A stretch of DNA of 15,278 nucleotides. It comes from Mesolinea sp964536465. GTDB lineage: Bacteria > Chloroflexota > Anaerolineae > Anaerolineales > Anaerolineaceae. The stretch spans positions 1 through 15,278 of the forward strand of contig CAZHXQ010000043.1 in assembly GCA_964536465.1 (NCBI GenBank), written 5' to 3'. The position numbers and the translations under genes were made by a program. Shown in pieces: positions 6,182 through 13,798 of the stretch (position 1 is its first letter; each line of letters starts with the position of its first letter). The notes beneath the pieces are model-generated. The model saw only the letters and a list, made by a program, of their open reading frames with translations, was not told where the DNA came from and made no database searches.

Positions 6182-7781
6182 TCCGCACCTTAGCCTTCGG
6201 ATTCGCCTTTCCCTCGCAATTTCGTCAATTGGCGCCAGCCTTGTGCTTTTGTCTGCCTGCAACTTCCCTCAAGACAACCTGGCCGCGACCGCTGCTTATC
6301 TGTATTTTCAACAGACCCAGGTGGCTGAGTCACTCGCTACCCCCCCTCTGGACCTGGTTCATCCCATCCAGACTCTTTTGCCCACCCAACCCTTTGAAAA
6401 TGATCGGCCGACACCTCAGCCTTTTGAGACACCCCCACCCGCTGTTCCAACCCCAATGGGGGCATGCCAGTTAGCCCTTGAGCCAGGAAAACAACTTTAC
6501 TGCAGCCAATCCGGAGACCAGCTGACTACCATCGCCCGCCGGTTCCGGGTCAGCCTCTACCAGATTCAGGTCCCCGATGGGCTTGACCCCCATGCGCTTC
6601 TGCCAGTCAACACCGCGCTGGGCTTACCTGAGCCATCCTTCTCTTCGCCTTACCCTCAACCAGCCCTGCCAGATAGCGCCATTATTTACGGACCGGATGC
6701 CTCATCGTCAGACATAATCGCCTACGCGCAAACCGCAGGCGGCTTCCTGAATCAGTACGGCGAATACCTGTACGACGGCTGGTACAGCGGCCCTGAGATT
6801 ATCGATTTAGTCGCCAAAGAAACTTCAACCAATCCCCGCCTGCTGCTCTCGCTGGTCGAATATCAATCCCATTGGCTCTACGGTCACCCTGCCAATGCCC
6901 GCGAGGACCTCTCCCCTTTAAACTATGAAGCTGTCGGCGTGGAGGGGCTCTACCAGGAACTGCAGGTTGCCGCCAGGGAACTGAGCCGAGGTTACTACGG
7001 TTGGCGCGAAGGCACCATCACAAACCTGACTTTCCGGGATAAAAAAACCGCTGAAATCGCGCCGGAGCTCAACGCTGGAACCGTCGCGGTGCAATATCTC
7101 TTTGCCGGTCTCTATGATGCGGGCAACTTCTACGACAGGCTCTACGGACCGCAGGGCTATCTGACCTTTCATGCCAGTATGTTTGGCGACCCCTGGGTAC
7201 GGGCTGCCTCTATCGGGCCACTCATGCCCGCCGGTGTCAGCCAACCCCACCTGAGCCTGCCTTTCCCCCGCGGCGAAACCTGGGCGCTGACTTCCGGTCC
7301 TCACATTGCCTGGCAATACGGGACCCCACGCGGCGCAATCGACCTGGCGCCCCTGGATGACCTGCCGGGCTGTATCATTTCACCCAACTGGGCAACTGCC
7401 GCAGCCTCCGGCATGGTAGTGCGGAGTCAGCGGGGTGCCGTCGCGCTCGATCTGGACGGAGACGGTAATGAAGGGACGGGATGGGTTTTGCTTTATATGC
7501 ACATGACGCCTGAAGGGCGAGCAGGGGTGGGCACCTGGCTAAACACAGATGATCCGCTCGGTCACCCCTCCTGTGAAGGTGGGGTCTCCACAGGCACACA
7601 CCTGCATTTTGCCCGCAAATATAATGGTGAGTGGCTTCCCGCGGATGGTCCGCTCCCGTTAATTCTCGACGGCTGGCAGGCCATTGCCAGACCGGGCAAT
7701 TATGCCGGCTTTCTGACAAAAGACGGTTACCAGGTGCTGGTTGGCCCAAGCTCTGAGGAATATACCTGGATCACTCGCTGA
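6153..7781 (+). CDS. Lipoprotein with LysM and M23-like (LytM) peptidase domain
   Basis: This 542-residue protein has a lipoprotein signal: a charged N-terminus (to R18), a hydrophobic stretch, and lipobox LSAC with C36. A Thr/Pro-rich spacer (about 62-103) leads to a LysM-type peptidoglycan-binding repeat (about 106-158, GDQLTTIARRFRVSLYQIQ). A middle region (about 185-345) contains NPRLLLSLVEYQSHW, reminiscent of lysozyme-like folds but without a clear catalytic match. The C-terminal part (about 375-495) is M23-like: RGAIDL (393-398), LYMH with H450, and GTHLH with H483 and H485. The first zinc ligand of the usual HxxxD motif is Arg (R393) here, while D397 remains; H384 lies nearby. It may therefore bind zinc differently, or act as a non-catalytic LytM factor. 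The start overlaps the methyltransferase, with AGGGA at 6144-6148. Likely role: cell-wall remodelling outside the membrane. Confidence 0.85.
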   Translation: MSSASSRKNNPHLSLRIRLSLAISSIGASLVLLSACNFPQDNLAATAAYLYFQQTQVAESLATPPLDLVHPIQTLLPTQPFENDRPTPQPFETPPPAVPTPMGACQLALEPGKQLYCSQSGDQLTTIARRFRVSLYQIQVPDGLDPHALLPVNTALGLPEPSFSSPYPQPALPDSAIIYGPDASSSDIIAYAQTAGGFLNQYGEYLYDGWYSGPEIIDLVAKETSTNPRLLLSLVEYQSHWLYGHPANAREDLSPLNYEAVGVEGLYQELQVAARELSRGYYGWREGTITNLTFRDKKTAEIAPELNAGTVAVQYLFAGLYDAGNFYDRLYGPQGYLTFHASMFGDPWVRAASIGPLMPAGVSQPHLSLPFPRGETWALTSGPHIAWQYGTPRGAIDLAPLDDLPGCIISPNWATAAASGMVVRSQRGAVALDLDGDGNEGTGWVLLYMHMTPEGRAGVGTWLNTDDPLGHPSCEGGVSTGTHLHFARKYNGEWLPADGPLPLILDGWQAIARPGNYAGFLTKDGYQVLVGPSSEEYTWITR

Positions 7782-9054
7782 CCTGTACAGCCTGGATTGC
7801 TCTCGGTCGCAGGAACCATAAATAATACATACCAATTGCAACTGAATACAACAGAATGGTCAGCGTGAAAGACGGCCCAAAACCGTGTCTTACCTGCAGA
7901 TAACCGCTTATGGTCGGGCTTAACGCCCAACCAAAGTTCCAGGCCATGCTGGTGAGGCTGGCAAGCATGCCCCGCGAGTCGGGCTCCACTTGTTCCATGA
8001 CAAAGGTGGAATAAATGGGTGAACTCATATTCATCAGCATGGTGCGCGCGTAGTAGGCCACCAAAACGATCCCAAACCAGGGCGAAAATCCCAGCATAAT
8101 CAAGAAGGGCACAGAAAGCGCCTGGGTACCCACCACCACCTCGATCTTGCCAAATCTTTCTGCCAGCGCGGGCGCAATAATTAACCCCACGCCCATTGCC
8201 AGGCTTCCCCAGGCAAAAATGATTCCAATGGAGGTGTCGCTTTGTTGGTGGACATTCCTGAAAAAAACATTCATAAACGGCATGATCAAACCCGCCCCTA
8301 CCGAGGTGATTAAAGTTGGCAGGATCAGTTTCTCAAACTTGCCGGGATGCTTACGCATGAAACTGAGCGGTGCGAAGGCTGGGCGGCCCACCTCGGCAGA
8401 GACCCGATTAGGGATAAACAGCATCGGCAACACAGCCAGAAAGCCGCTCAGCGCGACAGCCCATAAAGAGAGGGAGTACGCTTTCGCATCCATGGCGTTA
8501 ATTGCCAGGCGCAGGGCAAACCAGGTCGGAAGGTATCCTCCAATCCACTGCCCAATCGAAACTGCCGTCATGCGCAAGCCCGAAGCGAGACTGAACAAAT
8601 AGGTTCGCTCAGCTTCTTTGCTGTTTTCCATCAGGAAGGGACCCATTGCCACACCTGAAAGCGCCTGAGCCAGCCCCTGAACCACATTCATAGCGATAAA
8701 CATCAGGGTCGAGGGGAACAATAGCATAAAGACAACCGAAGCCGAAAAGCCAGCAATACTGATCACAATCGAATTCCGCCTGCCGATCCGGTTGGTCAAA
8801 AAGCCGCAGGGCAGCGCCACGATCAGGCTGGTCATACTCCTGGCCGCGACCATATTCCCCAGGATAGCCGCGTTGTAACCCAGGCTGAGAACATAAAAAT
8901 TGAACAATAATTGAAAAATGCCCGTGGCAGTTCCGTAAACTGCCTCGCTGAGCAGATAAAGTCTGGCATTGCGGCTGAACGCACGAATCCTACTGACGTA
9001 GGTCGCTAAAACCGAGAGGCTTTCTTTTTCCGGGGTGATTGTTTCTTTTTCCAA
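7771..9054 (-). CDS. Major facilitator superfamily (MFS) transporter
   Basis: This 427-residue protein has about 12 hydrophobic segments in two halves separated by a central hydrophilic stretch (about residues 215-235). GFLTNRIGRRNS near residue 85 is the loop 2-3 signature of the MFS, D/N-R-x-G-R-R. The regulator gene upstream in the same transcript suggests a drug or metabolite efflux role, but the substrate is unknown. The start is TTG (plus-strand 9052-9054), 2 nt after the regulator's stop; there is no ATG before about residue 68, well inside the transmembrane region. The Shine-Dalgarno is weak, so translational coupling to the regulator is likely. Its 3' end overlaps the convergent lipoprotein gene by 11 bp, so the two transcripts face each other without a terminator between them. 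Confidence 0.88.
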   Translation of the reverse strand: MEKETITPEKESLSVLATYVSRIRAFSRNARLYLLSEAVYGTATGIFQLLFNFYVLSLGYNAAILGNMVAARSMTSLIVALPCGFLTNRIGRRNSIVISIAGFSASVVFMLLFPSTLMFIAMNVVQGLAQALSGVAMGPFLMENSKEAERTYLFSLASGLRMTAVSIGQWIGGYLPTWFALRLAINAMDAKAYSLSLWAVALSGFLAVLPMLFIPNRVSAEVGRPAFAPLSFMRKHPGKFEKLILPTLITSVGAGLIMPFMNVFFRNVHQQSDTSIGIIFAWGSLAMGVGLIIAPALAERFGKIEVVVGTQALSVPFLIMLGFSPWFGIVLVAYYARTMLMNMSSPIYSTFVMEQVEPDSRGMLASLTSMAWNFGWALSPTISGYLQVRHGFGPSFTLTILLYSVAIGMYYLWFLRPRAIQAVQVSE

Positions 9055-9056
9055 TA

Positions 9057-10115
9057 CTACTCGCCGCGGATGAAAGCGTTAAGTAAATCCTGGGTGTCAT
9101 CAAAGCCCTCATGCCTGGCGGCAAATTTACGTTCTCCGCTTGCAGTGATATTTACCTGAACCATCCCCGCCATGCGGAGTTGAGTCAGATGGTGATTGAC
9201 CGTTGGTGGACGCAGGCGTAAAACACGTGAAAGTTCCGCGGCGGTTTGGGGCTCCTGGGCAAGATAGCGTAAAATCCGCAGACGGGTCGGGTCTGCCATC
9301 GCCTTCATGCCGCGTAAAAGACCATCCGGAACAATATCTCCTGGAATGATCGACATTGTCCCAGGACGTGCGCCAAACAAGATGATAAGTTTATGCTCGC
9401 TCAGGTGTTCTGAGAACATAAAGGGGGAACCCCAAAAGGTTGGAGCCAGCACAATATCAGAAAGATACTCGAAGTCGGAGTAACGCACCCCCGAAGTAAT
9501 TTCTTCTAACATGGCTGGCAGGGGACGGCTGCCGGCCCGCATGCGGGCATGCGATAGTTCCTGCTCCAAAACTGGCAGGATGCGCCGTTCCTCTTCTGCA
9601 AAAAAATTGTCTACATAGGCCTGAAGCCCCTCGACCAGGCGCTCCCCAAATCTCTCGCGATGAGCCCAGCTTTCATATAAGGTTTTGAATATTCGCTTTG
9701 TTTCTTTCTTATCATCCATGCCCCATTGATAAATCAGAGGGGGTAGTTCTGCTTGAGTCCATTTTTTGGCAGGGGTGGTTCCCAAAAGAAATTCTTTGAT
9801 TTCTGGGGGTGTCCACGGCGCCAATGTCATTTTTTCGAGAATACTTCCACTGGGAATGCTTTTCAGTTTTGCCAATAGCTGGCCCGCATCCTTCGGAGCC
9901 CCCAGGGAGTGAACAAAGGTCAATGGCACCAGGCGAAGAATCGAGGCTTGTTCGAGCACCTCACGGTGTTCAGTCGGGATGCGGGAGCGCACTCCCGCGG
10001 CCCAGGAGGCGCGAACGCTGTACACTTCAGGGTTATGCAGGATAATCAGGCTGATGAACAAGTCATAGGCGGTGCCCACGTCCCAATGAATTTTGGTTCC
10101 GACTCTGTCGCTCAT
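9057..10115 (-). CDS. ArsR-type winged-helix transcriptional regulator with large N-terminal domain
   Basis: The C-terminal part (about 265-335) of this 352-residue protein is an ArsR-type winged helix: KAMADPTRLRILRYL (271-285), TAAELSRVLRL, then the recognition helix PPTVNHHLTQLRMAGMV (303-319) and a short wing. The 260-residue N-terminal domain has no membrane segment and resembles the long N-terminal extensions (DUF5937-like) of some ArsR-family regulators; that assignment is tentative. No cysteine occurs anywhere in the protein, so it is not a classic thiol metal sensor like ArsR or SmtB and more likely responds to an organic ligand. It is co-transcribed with the MFS gene that starts 2 nt later, a typical local repressor plus exporter pair. 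Start support is strong: AGGAGGT at the right spacing and a near-consensus promoter upstream. Confidence 0.85.
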   Translation of the reverse strand: MSDRVGTKIHWDVGTAYDLFISLIILHNPEVYSVRASWAAGVRSRIPTEHREVLEQASILRLVPLTFVHSLGAPKDAGQLLAKLKSIPSGSILEKMTLAPWTPPEIKEFLLGTTPAKKWTQAELPPLIYQWGMDDKKETKRIFKTLYESWAHRERFGERLVEGLQAYVDNFFAEEERRILPVLEQELSHARMRAGSRPLPAMLEEITSGVRYSDFEYLSDIVLAPTFWGSPFMFSEHLSEHKLIILFGARPGTMSIIPGDIVPDGLLRGMKAMADPTRLRILRYLAQEPQTAAELSRVLRLRPPTVNHHLTQLRMAGMVQVNITASGERKFAARHEGFDDTQDLLNAFIRGE

Positions 10116-10119
10116 GTTT

Positions 10120-10168
10120 ACCTCCTGCAGGTATTAATCTATTTTATTAGATAAACGTCTACTGTCAA
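10120..10168 (-). promoter_or_regulatory. Promoter and ribosome binding site of the regulator-MFS operon
   Basis: On the minus strand, TTGACA (plus coordinates 10163-10168) and TAAAAT (10141-10146) are separated by 16 bp. A start point near 10134 would leave a leader of about 20 nt, containing AGGAGGT at 10120-10126, 4 nt before the ATG at 10115. Confidence 0.8.
10134..10155. promoter_or_regulatory. Candidate operator: inverted repeat over the -10 box
   Basis: ATCTA (10137-10141) and TAGAT (10148-10152) form perfect arms around a 6-bp AT spacer. After one mismatch (10136/10153), two more pairs extend the symmetry to 10134/10155. The element covers the -10 box of the regulator-MFS promoter. 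ArsR-family proteins bind AT-rich inverted repeats of this size at such places, so autorepression is the simplest reading. AT-rich palindromes also arise by chance. Confidence 0.5.
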
Positions 10169-10224
10169 GGCTGAGACTTTTCGACAGCCCAAAAGAAGGG
10201 CCTGCTGTGAGAGTCTTGGTGGCG

Positions 10225-11187
10225 TTAACTTTCGGCGGTCTGTGAGCCGCCAGGATCAGGGCTGGTCAAATCTACTTTTTGCTGCTGCCCTCTGAGTTGA
10301 ACCAGAATCACTCCCGACAACATCAAGACACATCCGAACCATTCCCTGCCGCTCAGTCTCTCTCCCAACAAGAGCATGCCTCCCAACAGAGCAAAAACTG
10401 CTTCAAGGCTCATTATTAACGCTGCCAGTGCTGGGTCAACCTTATTCTGTCCGAAAACTTGCAGGGTAAAGCCGATGCCAACGGCAATCACACCGGAATA
10501 GAGAAGGGGCACCCAGGCGTCTATCCCGGGAACCATCGGTCCGCTCTCAATGAGCAGGCTCACAATCAGGCCCAAAATCGCCGTTACCAAAAACTGACCA
10601 AAAGCCAATTCCAAACTGTCCATTTTTGACCCGAAATGATCCAGAGCCAGTATTTGTATTGCCCAAAACAATGCACCAATGATCATAAAAATGTCACCGC
10701 TTTGAATGCTAAATTCTTGGTCAACTGATAAAAAATAAACACCCGTCAGCGCCAAAACCATACCCATCCACACCCAGACGTTGCTTTTCTTGCCCAGGAA
10801 CAGTCCGATTATCGGCACCAATACCAGGTACAAGGAGGTCAAAAAGCCAGCTTTGGAGGCAGTGGTGGTCATGATGCCAAGTTGCTGCATGCTTGTGCCA
10901 GCAAACATGAGCGATCCCATGATCACACCAGGTAACAGCTGTTTTCTTATGAAAACCTCTAAACTCTGCCTGGGGACAGACGCGAGTTCCCCGGATGAGC
11001 CTTTGGCAATCAAAGCGGGCAACAATACCAGGCAGCCCATAAAAAAACGCAGCGCGATGAAAGCAAATGGCTGCATGCCGTCCATCGCCTTGCGCTGGGC
11101 AACAAAACCAGACCCCCAGATTATCGCGGCCGTCAACAGCAGGACCTCACCCGGAATGCCACTTAAACGGTTTACTGTGCGCTTCAT
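10225..11187 (-). CDS. EamA/DMT-superfamily permease
   Basis: From the ATG at 11187 (MKRTVNRLSG) this is a 320-residue protein with ten hydrophobic segments in two EamA repeats. The first repeat opens with LLLTAAIIWGSGFVAQRKAM and the second with GDIFMIIGALFWAIQILALD. The end of repeat 2, LIMSLEAVFALLGGMLLLGE, is typical for drug/metabolite exporters (EamA, RhaT-like); the substrate is unknown. The open frame continues to 11322, but that would run into the divergent amylase gene, and the extra residues do not resemble the family. An ATG at 11196 is also possible. I prefer 11187 because a TATAAT box ends just 7 nt before it, suggesting a leaderless or nearly leaderless mRNA. The hydrophilic C-terminal tail is about 20 residues. 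The 109 bp between this gene and the regulator contain the regulator's promoter but no convincing terminator. Confidence 0.85.
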   Translation of the reverse strand: MKRTVNRLSGIPGEVLLLTAAIIWGSGFVAQRKAMDGMQPFAFIALRFFMGCLVLLPALIAKGSSGELASVPRQSLEVFIRKQLLPGVIMGSLMFAGTSMQQLGIMTTTASKAGFLTSLYLVLVPIIGLFLGKKSNVWVWMGMVLALTGVYFLSVDQEFSIQSGDIFMIIGALFWAIQILALDHFGSKMDSLELAFGQFLVTAILGLIVSLLIESGPMVPGIDAWVPLLYSGVIAVGIGFTLQVFGQNKVDPALAALIMSLEAVFALLGGMLLLGERLSGREWFGCVLMLSGVILVQLRGQQQKVDLTSPDPGGSQTAES

Positions 11188-11194
11188 CGCAGGC

Positions 11195-11200
11195 ATTATA
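11195..11200 (-). promoter_or_regulatory. Candidate -10 box for the DMT permease gene
   Basis: The minus strand reads TATAAT here, a perfect -10 box. A start point 7 nt downstream would coincide with the A of the ATG at 11187. No good -35 hexamer is found 16-18 bp upstream, so support rests on the -10 box alone. Confidence 0.4.
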
Positions 11201-11260
11201 TAACAGGAACAGGGTTTTGTTTTTAACTCAGGTAAAATTCTTCTAACCAGGAGGAGCAAA

Positions 11261-12958
11261 ATGACAACTGTCCGCAAAAAAGTGAAATATCCCGATACTC
11301 TCTTCGGCGCCCTGAAACACAACTCACGCCGGTTAAAATACCATAGTCTGCGCCTTCTCGGCGTCCATCACTTCGATCGTGTTGATACCGCCTATCAAGG
11401 AGATCTTGCCGCCTTAACCCTCCAAGCCAGCAGCCACAGCCGCCAGACTGTTTGCTGCCTACACCTAATTTATAGCTTTGATGACTGGTTCACCCGTCAG
11501 CAAGTGGCGTTTGAGAAAGCCGAGCTCCAATGGGATACCATCACCTGGGGTTGGGTCCAGAACTGGCGGGTTCTGGTCCAGGCCAGAAAAGGTGCGTTGA
11601 TGCGTTACTACGTCCGCGCCACCCTGCCGGACGGCTCTACCGTTTATGCTGACAATCAAAAGAAATCAGAAAACACCGCGACTCAATTTGCGCGCTGGCT
11701 CAACCCGCGCAATACCGCCCCGGCCTGGTCAAAAACTGCCAGGGTCTACCAGGTCTTCGTCGACCGCTTCAACCCTGGTCTTGAACAGAACTGGCTTCAA
11801 ACCGATGACTTGGTCAAGCCTTTCGGAGGCACATTGAGAGGGGTGATAGAGAAGCTCGACTATCTCCAAGACCTCGGCTTCAACGCCATCTGGCTGACGC
11901 CGATCTTCTCCAGCCCTTCCCATCACGGCTATGACAGCATGGATTACACCACAATAGAAACCCGTTTTGGCAGTGAAGCAGACCTGCTCGAATTGATACA
12001 ACTGGCTCACCAAAAGGGTATCAGGGTCTTACTTGACTTTGTCGCCAATCACAGCTCAGACCAGCACCCCGCTTTCCAAGCTGCCCTTTCTGACCGGGCT
12101 TTGTCCCAGGCAGGTTGGTTCACCTGGACCCAATGGCCCGAGAGGTATGCCAGCTTTTTCAACCTCAGGACCATGCCAGAATTCAACCTGCGCTTCGGTT
12201 CACCTGCCCGCGCTCATTTAATCGAATCAGCCCAGAAATGGCTCCGTCTGGGTATAGATGGCTACCGCCTCGATTACGCCATCGGACCTGCGCGCGATTT
12301 TTGGATCGATTTTCAGCGTGCCTGCCTCGAAATCAACCCCGATTGCTGGACCTTTGGCGAAGTGGTCACCCCAGCCAGCCAACAAGCCCAATTTTCCGAC
12401 AGCATGCACGGCACGCTCGACTTCCTCACCTGTCAGGCTATCCGGGAAACCTTTGCTACACGCACCTGGGACGCTGCCCGCCTGGCTTCCTATCTGCAGA
12501 CCTCCCAAAACGCTTTCCCGGTCAACTTCAGTCGCCCAGCCTTTATTGACAATCACGATATGAATCGCTTTATCTTCACCGCCGAAGGGAACCTCGAAGC
12601 CCTCCACGCGGCCCTGACCCTGCTCTACTTGCTCCCGCAGCCGCTGATCGTCTATTATGGGACCGAAATCCCACTCAGCCAGCACCACTCCATCCACGAT
12701 CCAGGTTCTGTTGGGTTCGACGAATCGCGCCTGGCCATGGACTGGGACAGTCCCAATCAATCAGAAACTGCCCGGCTCATCCAGCAACTCTCTGAATTCA
12801 GAGAGCAAAACCCCTGGATAACAACGGCAACCTGGCAGGTGATATCCACATCCACAGACGGGCAGCAAGCAGAGTTGAGCCTTTCCTCTCATTCAAAAAA
12901 ACTGACGGTCTCAATAACAACCTCTGAGGAAATATTGTCAGTTAACTTTCGTCAATAA
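11261..12958 (+). CDS. GH13 alpha-amylase family enzyme (neopullulanase/cyclomaltodextrinase-like)
   Basis: This 565-residue enzyme should hydrolyse alpha-1,4 (and perhaps alpha-1,6) links in maltodextrins, cyclodextrins or pullulan. It has no signal peptide, so it is cytoplasmic and acts on imported oligosaccharides. Residues about 20-150 form an N-terminal beta-sandwich as in GH13 cyclomaltodextrinases. The (beta/alpha)8 barrel runs from about 160 to 500 and has all four conserved regions: DFVANH (259-264), GYRLD with the nucleophile D338, FGE with the acid/base E367, and IDNHD with D433. YQVFVDRFNPG (163-173) and FGGTLRGVIEKLDYLQDLGF (188-207) match the usual barrel entry. GFDESRLAMDW (485-495) is close to family members. 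A short C-terminal sheet ends the protein. AGGAGGAG at 11249-11256 supports the ATG. It is divergent from the DMT gene; the 73-bp gap contains no clear plus-strand promoter beyond a TAAAAT at 11233-11238. Confidence 0.93.
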   Translation: MTTVRKKVKYPDTLFGALKHNSRRLKYHSLRLLGVHHFDRVDTAYQGDLAALTLQASSHSRQTVCCLHLIYSFDDWFTRQQVAFEKAELQWDTITWGWVQNWRVLVQARKGALMRYYVRATLPDGSTVYADNQKKSENTATQFARWLNPRNTAPAWSKTARVYQVFVDRFNPGLEQNWLQTDDLVKPFGGTLRGVIEKLDYLQDLGFNAIWLTPIFSSPSHHGYDSMDYTTIETRFGSEADLLELIQLAHQKGIRVLLDFVANHSSDQHPAFQAALSDRALSQAGWFTWTQWPERYASFFNLRTMPEFNLRFGSPARAHLIESAQKWLRLGIDGYRLDYAIGPARDFWIDFQRACLEINPDCWTFGEVVTPASQQAQFSDSMHGTLDFLTCQAIRETFATRTWDAARLASYLQTSQNAFPVNFSRPAFIDNHDMNRFIFTAEGNLEALHAALTLLYLLPQPLIVYYGTEIPLSQHHSIHDPGSVGFDESRLAMDWDSPNQSETARLIQQLSEFREQNPWITTATWQVISTSTDGQQAELSLSSHSKKLTVSITTSEEILSVNFRQ

Positions 12959-12968
12959 CTTCATTGAT

Positions 12969-13019
12969 GAGAAATGCGATCAAAATATAAAAAAGGGTGT
13001 CATTTTACCGATCGTTCTC
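12969..13019. other. Long imperfect stem-loop downstream of the amylase gene
   Basis: GAGAA, CGATC and AAAAT (12969-12986, with an ATG bulge at 12974-12976) pair with ATTTT, GATCG and TTCTC (13002-13019, with an ACC bulge), giving 15 pairs around a 15-nt loop. It begins 11 nt after the amylase stop. No T run follows on the plus strand, so it is not a classic intrinsic terminator; it may stabilise the 3' end. The rest of 13020-13123 contains nothing I recognise. Confidence 0.4.
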
Positions 13020-13123
13020 GTTCTGTTAGGGCCAGGCTTGGAAAACAAGGACAATCATGTCTCGTTTGTCGACCAATGAAAAAAAATCTAATACATTGTT
13101 AACGCCTAAGCTTATAAATTACT

Positions 13124-13152
13124 TTGAAATACGATCCACTTTCTAATATACT
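13124..13152 (+). promoter_or_regulatory. Promoter of the Dps-like gene
   Basis: TTGAAA at 13124-13129 and TATACT at 13147-13152 are 17 bp apart. A second possible -10 box, TATAAT at 13160-13165, has no matching -35. The leader to the ATG at 13197 would be about 38 nt. Confidence 0.6.
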
Positions 13153-13196
13153 AAAGTTATATAATACAAATGGAGATTGAAAGGAATTAAAAAAAA

Positions 13197-13625
13197 ATGA
13201 GTAAAAAAATGGATATCTATTTAGCAAACCTGGGAGTTAATTTCGTTAAACTGCACAACCTGCATTGGAATGTGGTCGGCAAAACCTTCAAGCAAACGCA
13301 CGAATACCTTGAAGACATGTACGACGAAGCTGCCGAAAGTTTTGATGAAATCGCAGAATACCAGAAAATGATTGGCGAATACCCTAAAGCCTCACTTAAA
13401 GAATATCTCGAAATCAGCACCATTAAAGAATTGGAAAGCAAAGATTATAGCGTCCAGGATTCTTATAAAATGGCCTTGGAAGATCAAAAACTCATGCGCA
13501 CTCTGGCTACTGAGATTCGTAATAAAGCCGACGAAGCCAGCGAATTTGTTCTGGTTGCCTTGATGGAAGGCGAAATCGAAGCCCAAAACAAGCACATCTG
13601 GTTCATCGAATCAATGCTTAAGTAG
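13197..13625 (+). CDS. dps: Dps/ferritin-like DNA-protection protein
   Basis: This 142-residue, all-helical protein belongs to the Dps branch of the ferritins, which form 12-subunit shells that oxidise and store iron and protect DNA from peroxide. KLHNLHWNVVGKTF (18-31) is the family signature. Candidate ferroxidase-site residues at the usual spacing are H23, H35, E39, D50 and E54, shared across the dimer interface. It has only four residues before the first helix, so it lacks the basic N-terminal tail by which some Dps proteins bind DNA, and shell formation or peroxide protection without DNA binding is plausible. AAAGGA at 13180-13185 precedes the ATG after a run of A residues. It is a single-gene unit with its own promoter and terminator. 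No regulator site, such as a PerR box, is obvious. Confidence 0.9.
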   Translation: MSKKMDIYLANLGVNFVKLHNLHWNVVGKTFKQTHEYLEDMYDEAAESFDEIAEYQKMIGEYPKASLKEYLEISTIKELESKDYSVQDSYKMALEDQKLMRTLATEIRNKADEASEFVLVALMEGEIEAQNKHIWFIESMLK

Positions 13626-13657
13626 ACACTCACTTTACTTTCAAAGCAAGAACACAA

Positions 13658-13688
13658 ACAACGGACATATCATGTCCGTTGTATTTTT
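13658..13688 (+). terminator. Strong intrinsic terminator after the Dps-like gene
   Basis: ACAACGGACAT (13658-13668) and ATGTCCGTTGT (13672-13682) form a perfect 11-bp stem with a 3-nt loop, followed by ATTTTT (13683-13688). It begins 32 nt after the stop codon. Confidence 0.9.
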
Positions 13689-13724
13689 AACACTTGCGTT
13701 ATTTGTATACAATAATTATTGGGG

Positions 13725-13753
13725 TTGATATATTTCTCAAAAAGTTGTACTAT
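13725..13753 (+). promoter_or_regulatory. Promoter of the C39-like peptidase gene
   Basis: TTGATA (13725-13730) and TACTAT (13748-13753) are 17 bp apart, just downstream of the terminator. The expected leader of about 40 nt contains AGGGAGGT at 13787-13794, 4 nt before the GTG start. Confidence 0.7.
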
Positions 13754-13798
13754 ATTAATAGGAAGACACATAATCGCTTCTTATACAGGGAGGTATAA

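Noticed and set aside
7375..7749. 124-codon minus-strand frame opposite the M23-like domain
   Set aside because: It overlaps a well-supported gene in antisense, is low in recognisable features and rich in Arg/Pro/His as expected from a reversed GC-rich frame.
9535..9548. Perfect palindrome GCCCGCATGCGGGC
   Set aside because: It lies inside the regulator coding sequence, is short and GC-rich, and has no partner copy; chance is a sufficient explanation.
9981..9998. Perfect stem GCGGGAG / CTCCCGC with a 4-nt loop
   Set aside because: It lies within the regulator coding region without a T run or nearby second copy, so I do not call it a terminator or REP element.
11188..11322. 45-residue N-terminal extension of the DMT permease
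   Set aside because: It would overlap the divergent amylase gene and its ribosome binding site, and does not resemble the start of EamA proteins.
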